From assembly GCF_949292005.1 (NCBI RefSeq), contig NZ_CASEXV010000076.1:1-64000 (forward strand): DNA of 64,000 nt, read 5' to 3'. The notes beneath the pieces were generated by a model. It saw only the letters and a list, made by a program, of their open reading frames with translations, had not been told where the DNA came from and did not search any database. The DNA comes from an uncultured Bifidobacterium sp. Its GTDB lineage: Bacteria > Actinomycetota > Actinomycetes > Actinomycetales > Bifidobacteriaceae. The position numbers and the translations under genes were made by a program. Below are positions 12,513 through 20,410 of the stretch, piece by piece; the stretch's first letter is position 1, and every line of letters begins with the position of its first letter.

Positions 12513-13653
12513 ACGTGCGCGGCTCCGGAAGCAGGGACAGGGCGAGGTAGCCGTTCGCTGGCATATCGAAGAAGTATCCCGGTTGTCCGGTGATTCCATA
12601 ATCGCGCAGAAGCGTGAGGACCACATCGTCCTCGTCGATCGTCGCGGGGATGCGCACCAGCACGTTCCATCCGCCCTCCGGTCTGAGAAGCGACACCAGA
12701 CCGTCTCGGTCGTCGTCGAGAATCCCACGCAGCGCCGTCAGATTGCCTCTGGTCCGTTCCGAAACACGTTCCGTCTGCGCATCCACACCTTGGAGAAGAC
12801 CGGGGATCCGCGCGTCCACGCAGGCGCCCACGGGAAGGAAATCATCCGCGACCCGGTCGAGCAGCGGCAGAGCCTCATTCACAGCGTCCCGGGGCCCCGA
12901 CACCTGTATCCATCCAACCTTCGCATGCGGGGCTGCAAGGCTTTTCGACAATCCGTCCAATCCGAAGGTCAGCACACCATCCTCCCCCGCCAGACGACGC
13001 CGCCCCGGCAACGGCTCCAAGGAATACGGGTAGAACACCTCATCCGCGATCAACGCGAGTCCGAACTCGCGGCACAGCGCGAGGATGGCGTCACGTTCGC
13101 CCTCGTGCAGGTACGAGCCAGTGGGATTGTTGGGGTTGATCACGACAAGAGCACGGATGCGCTGGCCACGCGGGCCACGCAGGATCCTCTCGATGTCGGC
13201 GACGTCAACCGTCCATGAACCGTCATAGCGAAGCTGGTACTCCTCGACGTTGACGCAGGTCAGGGACGCGATGGACTCGATCAGCGGATATCCCGGTTTC
13301 GGGGCGAGCACCGAGTCCGACGGATCGCACATCAGCATGAACAGCCAGGCATACGCCTGCGACGTGGAATCGAGAACATACACGCGATTGGGATCGACCC
13401 GGCCTTCGTCCCCGCGTGAGGACAGGAACCCCGCGATGGCCGTCCGTGACGACAGCGGGCCACGAGGATCTGCGAGGTATTGTCCTGGAAGGCAATCGGG
13501 CGCCAGCCCATGACGCGTGGGATTGGAGTCGTTGAGACTTCTCAAAGCCCGTCCCTCACGGCGTACGCGGACCTCGGCGAGCGCTATCGCATTCGGAACG
13601 TCCCGCCCCATACGCGATGAGAACGCGATGGGACGGGACGCTGATGATGCCAT
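12451..13653 (-). CDS. PLP-dependent class I/II aminotransferase
   Basis: A 400-residue fold-type I aminotransferase, probably cytoplasmic and acting on an amino acid and a 2-oxo acid. NPNNPTG (173-179), DEVFYPY (204-210) and the PLP lysine in LDGLSKSLAAPHAK (Lys237) are all present. The substrate cannot be read from sequence; aspartate, alanine or an aromatic amino acid are all possible. The start is set at ATG 13653 (MASSASRP), 7 nt after the ppgK stop, because the frame upstream is the antisense-like extension over ppgK. It has no Shine-Dalgarno sequence of its own, so translation is probably coupled to ppgK. Confidence 0.88.
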   Translation of the reverse strand: MASSASRPIAFSSRMGRDVPNAIALAEVRVRREGRALRSLNDSNPTRHGLAPDCLPGQYLADPRGPLSSRTAIAGFLSSRGDEGRVDPNRVYVLDSTSQAYAWLFMLMCDPSDSVLAPKPGYPLIESIASLTCVNVEEYQLRYDGSWTVDVADIERILRGPRGQRIRALVVINPNNPTGSYLHEGERDAILALCREFGLALIADEVFYPYSLEPLPGRRRLAGEDGVLTFGLDGLSKSLAAPHAKVGWIQVSGPRDAVNEALPLLDRVADDFLPVGACVDARIPGLLQGVDAQTERVSERTRGNLTALRGILDDDRDGLVSLLRPEGGWNVLVRIPATIDEDDVVLTLLRDYGITGQPGYFFDMPANGYLALSLLPEPRTFIANVTALLDVVGRLAGQTL

Positions 13654-13660
13654 ATGGGTA

Positions 13661-14428
13661 TCAGGCCGTTTTGGTCGTGGCGTAATAGGCCGCGCCGATG
13701 ATTCCCGCGTCGTTGTGCAGCTTGGCCGCGACGATGGGCGTCTTGATGTCGATGTAGGGGAGGAACTTCTCGCTGACGCGGCTGACTCCCCCTCCCACGA
13801 CGAAGAGGTCGGGGTTGAAGTACTTCTCAAGAAGGCCATAGTATTTCGTAAGCCTTTTGGCCCACTTCTTGTAGCTCATGTCCTCTTTGTCGCGCACGGA
13901 TGACGCCGCGTACTTCTCAGCGTCGCCCTTGCCGTCGGGAAGCTCGATATGGCCGAGCTCCGTGTTCGGGATGAGCACACCGTTGTAGATCAGGGCCGTT
14001 CCGATTCCCGTTCCTTGGGTGGTCGCGATGACGAGCCCCTCCTGACCCTGGGCGGCTCCGAAATGCTGCTCGGCAATGCCCGCCGCATCCGCGTCGTTCA
14101 CCACGGTGACGGGACGTCCGCAGGCCTGGGAAAAGATCTCCGTGACGTCCACGCCAATCCAGGACTTGTCGAGGTTGGCCATGAAATCCAGAGTCTTCCC
14201 GGGTTTGATTGGTGCGGGAAAGGCGATTCCCACGGGAATCTCCGAAGAGACCTCGAAATGCTCAAGCTCCTGACGCACGATGTCGGCGACCGCCTGCGGG
14301 GTGGACTCGGAAGGCGTGGCAATCTTCAGCCTCGGCTCAGCGAACTCGCCCTTGGTCAGATCGACCGGAGCGGCCTTGATTCCCGAACCACCAATATCGA
14401 CGCCGAACGCCTGAGCTGTCTTAATCAT
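13661..14428 (-). CDS. ppgK: polyphosphate glucokinase
   Basis: Phosphorylates glucose with inorganic polyphosphate (and often ATP), feeding glucose 6-phosphate to central metabolism. It is a ROK-type kinase of 255 residues with DIGGSGIKAA at the N-terminus, VVNDADAAG containing the catalytic Asp, and TTQGTGIGTALI. These are the signatures of the actinobacterial PpgK group. Two adjacent ATGs exist; 14428 is preferred because GAAAGG (14435-14440) is then 6 nt away. The downstream aminotransferase is probably cotranscribed. A ppk2 gene 9 kb away suggests active polyphosphate metabolism in this organism. Confidence 0.93.
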   Translation of the reverse strand: MIKTAQAFGVDIGGSGIKAAPVDLTKGEFAEPRLKIATPSESTPQAVADIVRQELEHFEVSSEIPVGIAFPAPIKPGKTLDFMANLDKSWIGVDVTEIFSQACGRPVTVVNDADAAGIAEQHFGAAQGQEGLVIATTQGTGIGTALIYNGVLIPNTELGHIELPDGKGDAEKYAASSVRDKEDMSYKKWAKRLTKYYGLLEKYFNPDLFVVGGGVSRVSEKFLPYIDIKTPIVAAKLHNDAGIIGAAYYATTKTA

Positions 14429-14490
14429 CATCGACCTTTCCCCATGATGTCATGCACGCATTATTGAATGCCACGAAACGATACCGTGAT

Positions 14491-14496
14491 ATTGTA
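14491..14496 (-). promoter_or_regulatory. possible -10 box of ppgK
   Basis: On the minus strand TACAAT (five of six consensus bases) lies about 60 nt before the ppgK start. The -35 region is poor. It falls in the short gap between ppgK and the glycosyltransferase gene. Confidence 0.35.
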
Positions 14497-14542
14497 ACGC
14501 GCCGTGGACCAACCACACCGTGTTCCATCCACCTCCGGAGAG

Positions 14543-15592
14543 TCAATCCTCCAAGGGCGGCATGGGCGTCCACGAGCCGTCGTGCAGAATCCTTCGCGAG
14601 TCCCACCACCCACGGGCGAGGCATCGGATGCCCGTGATGATGCTCGACCGGTCCACGGCCACAAGCCGGATAAGCTCCTTGGCGAAGGTCGCCACGGTTC
14701 CCAGCGCGAACAACAGCGGGCGGAAATCGCCGTGGACCATGAAATACCTCGCCATATAGCCGCGGTTGCGCATGATGTGGTATCGGTTCATATCCGACGT
14801 GGAGTTGAGCTGCCTCACGCCGGCGATGTCCCAGTTGCCGATCTCCCTGGTCCGCCGGAGAATCATGTCGGGTATGACGATGGGGGACGTCACCTTGCTG
14901 GCCAGATATCCGTACACGGTGTCGTCCCAATAGATGAAGAACCGGGGGTCGGGAAGACCGATTCGCGAAACCACCGAACGACGGAACAGCCCCCCCTCGA
15001 AGCAGAGCGTGTCCATCACACGGTATCCCGCAGGGCCGAAGGCCGCGGGCGCAATCGGATTGGGAATGCCCAGGGGGACGAGGAAATCGTACTGCCAATA
15101 GAACGGGCCACCGTCATAGTCGTAACGGCTTCCCTGAATAACGTCATGGCTCAAAGTCCAGGGGGCGAGCTTCTCGATGGCCTCGGGAACCACGGCGACA
15201 TCGTCGTCCATAACCCAGAACCACTCGGCTCCGCGCCGATACGCGATATCGACTCCGGCTGAAAATCCCCCGGCTCCCCCGCGATTCTCGGATTGCGGCG
15301 CATAGACCACGCGGTCGGTGCCGCCACAGGAGTCGCGGTCGGACGGCCCCCACAGACGCTCGATACGCCCGCGGAAATCCCCGACCATGTCCTCCGTCTC
15401 AGCGCTGGCCTCGTTGTCAACGATCACAATGCGCCACACCGGAGAGGTGAGTCGCTCGATGGACTCGAGAAGCGTCGATAGAAGCTCGCGGCGCTTGTAT
15501 GTGACTATGACCATCGCCATGTGGTCGATGACGGGGACGCCGTTCTTGAGGCGTCTGACAGGGGCATCCATATCTGAGCTCATGGCTTCCAT
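14543..15592 (-). CDS. family 2 glycosyltransferase, galactofuranosyl/rhamnosyl-transferase-like
   Basis: A 349-residue GT-A enzyme that transfers a sugar from a nucleotide donor, probably in cell-wall polysaccharide or glycolipid synthesis. The start of the fold is AMVIVTYKRRELL, followed by IVIVDNEAS, NRGGAGGFSAGV, the DxD metal site WVMDDDV (128-132) and a YWDD acid motif (222-224). The combination GGAGGF plus MDDDV plus WDD is what I associate with GlfT-like galactofuranosyltransferases; the exact sugar is inference. ATG 15592 is chosen because a near-perfect AAGGAGGTGG precedes it by about 8 nt. Confidence 0.87.
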   Translation of the reverse strand: MEAMSSDMDAPVRRLKNGVPVIDHMAMVIVTYKRRELLSTLLESIERLTSPVWRIVIVDNEASAETEDMVGDFRGRIERLWGPSDRDSCGGTDRVVYAPQSENRGGAGGFSAGVDIAYRRGAEWFWVMDDDVAVVPEAIEKLAPWTLSHDVIQGSRYDYDGGPFYWQYDFLVPLGIPNPIAPAAFGPAGYRVMDTLCFEGGLFRRSVVSRIGLPDPRFFIYWDDTVYGYLASKVTSPIVIPDMILRRTREIGNWDIAGVRQLNSTSDMNRYHIMRNRGYMARYFMVHGDFRPLLFALGTVATFAKELIRLVAVDRSSIITGIRCLARGWWDSRRILHDGSWTPMPPLED

Positions 15593-15723
15593 TGTCCCAC
15601 CCTCCTTGACAGGATGCGTCGCGCGCACCCCCATCGCCCCAGCACCACCATGTCCAACACCCCCCATGTCTCGACATCCCCACACACGCGGCAGAAGGCG
15701 GTTCCGAGGATCGGTCACGGATC

Positions 15724-15752
15724 TTGCATGCGTCCACAACACGGTGTATATG
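15724..15752 (+). promoter_or_regulatory. promoter of the riboswitch-ribU unit
   Basis: -35 TTGCAT (15724-15729), 17-nt spacer and -10 TATATG (15747-15752). The predicted start near 15759 lies just ahead of the first riboswitch stem, which supports the call. Confidence 0.55.
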
Positions 15753-15763
15753 TTGTCGTGCAA

Positions 15764-15904
15764 GTTTCAGGGAAGGTGAAAATCCTTACTGGCGGTGGCG
15801 CATGCATGGCCCATGTCATGTTCATGCGAAGCCCGCGACCCGCCTCAGGCGGTTGATTCCGGTCGAAGTCCGGAGCCAACGGTTACAGTCCGGATGAAAG
15901 AAAC
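15764..15904 (+). ncRNA. FMN riboswitch (RFN element)
   Basis: Flavin mononucleotide sensor RNA. Conserved blocks are in the right order: AGGGAAGGTGAAAATCC, CTGGCGGTG, AGCCCGCGACC, GGTCGAAGTCCGG, AGCCAACGGTTACAGTCCGG and GATGAAAGA. The closing P1 helix is visible as GTTTC (15764-15768) with GAAAC (15900-15904). The Shine-Dalgarno region of ribU (GAGG, 15904-15907) abuts the 3' strand of P1. No terminator hairpin is seen between the aptamer and the start codon, which points to control of translation initiation. It occupies most of the 323-nt gap between the glycosyltransferase and ribU. Confidence 0.95.
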
Positions 15905-15915
15905 GAGGCTCACTT

Positions 15916-16545
15916 ATGAGCACGATCAATCATGTCTCGGACGATGTCCCGCAGACCACACATGCCAGCAGCCATTCCACGGAGGAATGGCCCGACTCCC
16001 ACGGAACAGGGGTTGGCGACTCGGGACGCTGGTCCACACGCCTCATCGCGATATACGCGCTTTTCGTCGCATTGTCGATGGCACTCAGCTTCGTCGAGTT
16101 CCCGTTGATGCCCGCGGCGCCATGGCTGAAATACGATCCTTCCGGAATCGTCTGCCTGATAGCGGGATTCATCTTCGGTCCCTCGGCCGCGGCGATCGTC
16201 AGCGTGCTGGGATTCGCCCCCCACCTGTTCGCGAACTCCTGGGGGACGCTGATGGCGGTGGCCGTCGCTCTTGCGCTGAGCGTTCCCGCGTCGCTGATCT
16301 ATCGCAGGATGCACACCCGCAAGGGCGCTGCCCTCGCCCTCGTCGTGGGGTCCGTCGCCGCTCTGGCCGTGGCGATCGGCGGCAATCTGCTGATCACACC
16401 GATGATCTACGCCAAGATGAGCGTGGACGCCGTGGCCGCGATGATCATACCCGTTCTTCTCCCCTTCAATGTGTTGAAGTTCGCTCTGCATTCGGTGGTC
16501 ACGTTCCTGATCTACAAGCCGGTGTCGAATCTTGTCCAACGATGA
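15916..16545 (+). CDS. ribU: riboflavin ECF transporter S component
   Basis: Membrane substrate-binding subunit that captures riboflavin for an energy-coupling-factor transporter. The 209-residue protein has a hydrophilic N-terminal stretch of about 40 residues, then about six hydrophobic helices. FPLMPAAPWLKYDPSGIVCLIAGFIFGP is the classic RibU region, and the upstream FMN riboswitch fixes the substrate. Its last 14 bases overlap the next gene, which encodes the whole energising module, so S component and motor are made from one message. High FMN should switch the unit off. Confidence 0.93.
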   Translation: MSTINHVSDDVPQTTHASSHSTEEWPDSHGTGVGDSGRWSTRLIAIYALFVALSMALSFVEFPLMPAAPWLKYDPSGIVCLIAGFIFGPSAAAIVSVLGFAPHLFANSWGTLMAVAVALALSVPASLIYRRMHTRKGAALALVVGSVAALAVAIGGNLLITPMIYAKMSVDAVAAMIIPVLLPFNVLKFALHSVVTFLIYKPVSNLVQR

Positions 16546-18898
16546 GAACGCCGTCGAGCTGCACGGTGTCGGATTCAGCTATGACGCCGGACGAACCTGG
16601 GCGCTCAGCGACATCGACCTGACCATCCCGCGGGGGCAACGCGTCTGTCTTGTCGGTCCGAACGGATCAGGAAAATCCACCCTCGCCAGGGTCGTCTCCG
16701 GTCTGTCCGCCCCGGATCACGGCCTCGTGTCCCTTCTGGGCATGGCCGTGCGCGACGGTACCGGGATCCATCCGGACCTGTATCGCCGCGCGCGGCGCTC
16801 CATCGGGGCCGTCTTCCAGAATCCGGAGGATCAGATCGTCACCACCGTCGTTGCCGACGACATCGCCTTCGGGCCGGAGAACCTCGCGACCCCGCCCTCG
16901 GCAATCGGCGGGCGCATCGACATGGCCCTTTCGGGCGTGGGGCTACGCGGGCATGAATCCTCGGATCCCACGCGCATGAGCGGAGGACAGCAGCAACGCG
17001 TGGCCATCGCGGGAACGCTCGCCATGACTCCGGACATGATCGTGTTCGACGAGCCGACGGCGATGCTGGACGTCAAGGCACGATCCTCCGTTCTAGGAAT
17101 CCTCGACTCCCTGCAGAGACGTGGAGTCACCATCATCCACGTCACCCATCACCTTTACGAGGCCGCCCGCGCGGATCGGCTCATACGAGTGGACCACGGC
17201 ATCATAGTCTCCGACGCGATGATCAACGGGAGCAGACCTGCGCCGCCGCTCTTAGGGGAATCGTTGCGGATGGATACGGACACATCCATGCAAATCCCAG
17301 GGCACGTCCGGGAACATGACGATCCGCCGCGGACGAACGACGACTGCCCCCCCGTCATCCAAGCGCACGACGTGGGGCTGCGCTACGCGGACACGGGGCG
17401 AGTCGTTCTGCGAAACGTCAGCTTCGATGTCCACGCAGGTGAGCGCGTCGCCATCACTGGTCCCAATGGATCGGGAAAAACGACGTTGGCCCGTCTGATC
17501 TGCGGCTTCGGGACTGCGCCCACATCGGGATCGCTGACCGTCGTCGGACATGACATGGCCAAGCGCCGCGATCGCAGAAGCCGTTCCCTGCGGCGCTCGG
17601 TGGGATATGTGATGCAGCATCCCGAACGGCAGCTGTTCGCGGACACGGTCCGTGAGGATGTGGGCTACGGTCCACGCAACCAGGGGCTTCCACGTGAGAC
17701 CGTCGATGCCAGAGTCGACGAGGCTCTGGCGCTGATGGGCGTTTCCGGTCTCGCCGACCGCTCTCCGTTCGCATTGTCCGGCGGTCAGCAACGACTGGTC
17801 GCCATCGCGGGAATCATCGCATGCCATCCCACGGTGGTGGTGATGGATGAGCCCGAAGCGGGGCTGGACCAACAGGCGCTCAAACGCATGGACATTCTTC
17901 TCGACAGACTTTCGAAACAGGGGGTGGCGGTGGTTCTGATCACCCACGACGACAGGCAGATCGCCGGGGCCTCGCATGTGGTCAGCCTTCCGGTGCACGA
18001 ACCAAGCCTCCCCGAAAATCCCCCCGTCCATCAACACGATGTTGTCCGCTCATACGACATGGACGATTCGCATGACTGGGACATCTCCGATAACGATGCC
18101 GGGACGTCCGCGCCCAGTCCGCACCGATCGGGCTCGGGTGTGCTGGCGCGTGTCGACCCCCGCGTGAAGCTTCTGGGCTCGCTCGCCCTCATGTTCACCG
18201 CATTCACCGTGTCCACACCGGCGCAGCTGGCCCTCACCGCGGTCCTGACGACGTTTCTCGCAATCGCGTCGGGGGTGCCCCCGCGTCGTCTGGGACGGTC
18301 GGTCCGCGTTCTTCTGGTTCTTTTTATCATCACCGGACTGCTTAATGTTCTTGTGGTGCGAACGGGAACACCTCTGCTGTCGTTCGGCCCCATCCTGATC
18401 ACAGACGAGGGACTGGTGACCGCGGTGCTTTACTCCTGCCGTTTCGCCATGGTGGTGGTGATCGGAGCCCTGGTGCTTCTGACAACTCCCCCCACACGGA
18501 TCACGGACGCCGTGGACTCGATGCTGTCCCCCCTGAATCGCTGGGGCCTGCACGCCGACGTTCTTGCGCTGGTCCTGAGCCTCGCGCTACGGTTCCTTCC
18601 GACTTTGGGCACAGAGACGCGCTCGATCATCGACGCGCAGGCCGCGCGCGGAGGCGATGTGGGTTCAGGAAGCCCCGCGCGGAGAGTCAGGGCGTTAGTC
18701 GCAGTGACCATTCCCGTCTTCGCCGCAACCCTGCGTCATGCCGACAACCTCAGTCTCGCGCTCGACGCCCGTTGCTACGAGGCCGGAGCGAAAAGAACCC
18801 ACTGGCGCACGATGCGCATCACCACGCTTGACCGTGTGGCCGTCACCATCTGCGTGGCCTATATAGCCGCTCTTTTCACGGTCGGAATGGTTCTGTAG
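16532..18898 (+). CDS. fused ECF energising protein EcfA-EcfA'-EcfT
   Basis: One 788-residue polypeptide carrying three transporter parts. ABC domain 1 has GPNGSGKST (42-50), MSGGQQQRV and DEPTAMLD. ABC domain 2 has GPNGSGKTT (310-318), LSGGQQRLV and DEPEAGLD, with an H-loop His near 472. An Asp/His/Pro-rich linker (about 485-535) leads to a membrane EcfT domain (537-788) with coupling motifs AQAARGG (703-708) and ALDARCYEAG, where the second Ala-Arg-Gly is Ala-Arg-Cys. It begins at TTG 16532 inside ribU, so it is translationally coupled. It energises RibU here and may serve other S components elsewhere in the genome. Confidence 0.9.
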   Translation: MSNDENAVELHGVGFSYDAGRTWALSDIDLTIPRGQRVCLVGPNGSGKSTLARVVSGLSAPDHGLVSLLGMAVRDGTGIHPDLYRRARRSIGAVFQNPEDQIVTTVVADDIAFGPENLATPPSAIGGRIDMALSGVGLRGHESSDPTRMSGGQQQRVAIAGTLAMTPDMIVFDEPTAMLDVKARSSVLGILDSLQRRGVTIIHVTHHLYEAARADRLIRVDHGIIVSDAMINGSRPAPPLLGESLRMDTDTSMQIPGHVREHDDPPRTNDDCPPVIQAHDVGLRYADTGRVVLRNVSFDVHAGERVAITGPNGSGKTTLARLICGFGTAPTSGSLTVVGHDMAKRRDRRSRSLRRSVGYVMQHPERQLFADTVREDVGYGPRNQGLPRETVDARVDEALALMGVSGLADRSPFALSGGQQRLVAIAGIIACHPTVVVMDEPEAGLDQQALKRMDILLDRLSKQGVAVVLITHDDRQIAGASHVVSLPVHEPSLPENPPVHQHDVVRSYDMDDSHDWDISDNDAGTSAPSPHRSGSGVLARVDPRVKLLGSLALMFTAFTVSTPAQLALTAVLTTFLAIASGVPPRRLGRSVRVLLVLFIITGLLNVLVVRTGTPLLSFGPILITDEGLVTAVLYSCRFAMVVVIGALVLLTTPPTRITDAVDSMLSPLNRWGLHADVLALVLSLALRFLPTLGTETRSIIDAQAARGGDVGSGSPARRVRALVAVTIPVFAATLRHADNLSLALDARCYEAGAKRTHWRTMRITTLDRVAVTICVAYIAALFTVGMVL

Positions 18899-18954
18899 GA
18901 CATGCTGCAGGCGTCTTCCGTAGTGCATCCGCAAACAGGGCGGAGTTGAAGCCG

Positions 18955-20400
18955 TCAGGAATCGGAACCTGAACTGGATCCGGCGTCGCCATCATCCTCA
19001 TCCCTTGGCTTATTCCGACCAGGCTTATTCCCAGGAGATGCGCTTCCAGGCTCACCGTGGGCGGACGCTGACGCCAGAATGGACCGGACGACGGCTAGAC
19101 GCGCGCCGACCTCCCTCTCATATCCACGGTCGTGCGGGTGATAGTATTCGGTTCCGAGCAGATCATCGGGCATATACTGCTGCGCCGCGACGGCCCCCGG
19201 AACGTCGTGTGCGTAAATGTATCCCTGATGGTTTCCCCAACTCGCCATCAAAGCGGTCGGAGCGTTGCGCAGATGACGTGGAACAGGGCCGATATGGCCG
19301 GAGTCCACATCCGCTAGCGCCTTGTTGATGGCCTCGTAGCTCGCATTGGATTTGCGAGCAGTGGCCACGGCGATCACAGCCTCCGACAGGATTATCCTCG
19401 CCTCCGGCATGCCGACCATGGCGACCGCCTGCGCCGCGGCCACTGTGACCTGAAGGATCTGCGGAGCGGCCATGCCGACCTCCTCCGCTGACGCGATCAT
19501 GATTCTGCGCGCGATGAACCTCGGATCCTCCCCCGCCCGCAGCATACGTGCCAGATAATGCAGGGACGCGTCCACATCCGATCCCCTCATGGATTTGATG
19601 AACGCCGACGCTACATCATAATGGTCATCGCCATCGCGGTCGTATCTCACCGTGGCGACGTCCATGACACGGCCCACGACGCCGACGTCGATCATGCGTC
19701 CATCGCCATCCACCGCGCTGGCCGCCGCCTCCAGAATCGTGAGAGCCTTCCTTGCGTCGCCTGACGACATGCGGATGATCTCATCCACGGCGTCATCATC
19801 GACCGACACCCGACCCGCCAAACCTCGTTCGTCCCTCACCGCCCGAAGAACGAGCGTGCGCAGATCCTCTGGTCCCAAGGAATCAAGTCGCACCACCACG
19901 GACCTGCTGAGCAACGCCGCTATCACCGAAAAACTCGGATTCTCCGTCGTTGCCCCAATGAAGGTGACATCGCGGTTCTCCACGCTTGGCAGAAGGGCGT
20001 CCTGCTGGGATTTTGAGAAACGATGAACCTCGTCGATGAACAGCACCGTCTCACGTCCGCTGGTGACCAAACGCTCATGCGCGCGCTGCAGGACGGAACG
20101 CACCTCCTTGACACCCGATGTCACGGCGGACAGCTCCTCGAACACGCGTCCGGACTGGCGCGCGACGATATTCGCCAGCGTCGTCTTGCCAACACCGGGA
20201 GGTCCATAAAGGAGGACGGACGCCGGCGATGTCAAGGCGCCCGCCGAGGCCGGATCGGCCAGCCGTCTCAACGGCGACCCTTGGGACAACGCATGGTCCT
20301 GTCCCACAACCTCATCGAGTGTGCGCGGGCGCATCCGCACGGCCAACGGTCTGGTCAGCTCATCGCCACCGCCACTGGCGGAGAAGAGATCCTCGGTCAT
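18955..20400 (-). CDS. rarA: replication-associated recombination protein A (MgsA/WRNIP1 family)
   Basis: AAA+ ATPase acting at stalled replication forks. The 481-residue protein starts MTEDLFSASGG at ATG 20400, just 10 nt after the upstream helicase stop. Walker A is GPPGVGKTT, Walker B FIDEVHRF, sensor 1 ATTENPSF. The C-terminal tetramerisation part (MIASAEEVGMAAPQIL, PDDLLGTEYYHPHDRG) matches the family. The last 35 residues are a low-complexity Gly/Ser/Asp/Asn/Pro tail. Cotranscription with the DUF3516 helicase is likely. Confidence 0.93.
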   Translation of the reverse strand: MTEDLFSASGGGDELTRPLAVRMRPRTLDEVVGQDHALSQGSPLRRLADPASAGALTSPASVLLYGPPGVGKTTLANIVARQSGRVFEELSAVTSGVKEVRSVLQRAHERLVTSGRETVLFIDEVHRFSKSQQDALLPSVENRDVTFIGATTENPSFSVIAALLSRSVVVRLDSLGPEDLRTLVLRAVRDERGLAGRVSVDDDAVDEIIRMSSGDARKALTILEAAASAVDGDGRMIDVGVVGRVMDVATVRYDRDGDDHYDVASAFIKSMRGSDVDASLHYLARMLRAGEDPRFIARRIMIASAEEVGMAAPQILQVTVAAAQAVAMVGMPEARIILSEAVIAVATARKSNASYEAINKALADVDSGHIGPVPRHLRNAPTALMASWGNHQGYIYAHDVPGAVAAQQYMPDDLLGTEYYHPHDRGYEREVGARLAVVRSILASASAHGEPGSASPGNKPGRNKPRDEDDGDAGSSSGSDS

Positions 20401-20410
20401 GGCCCCCACT

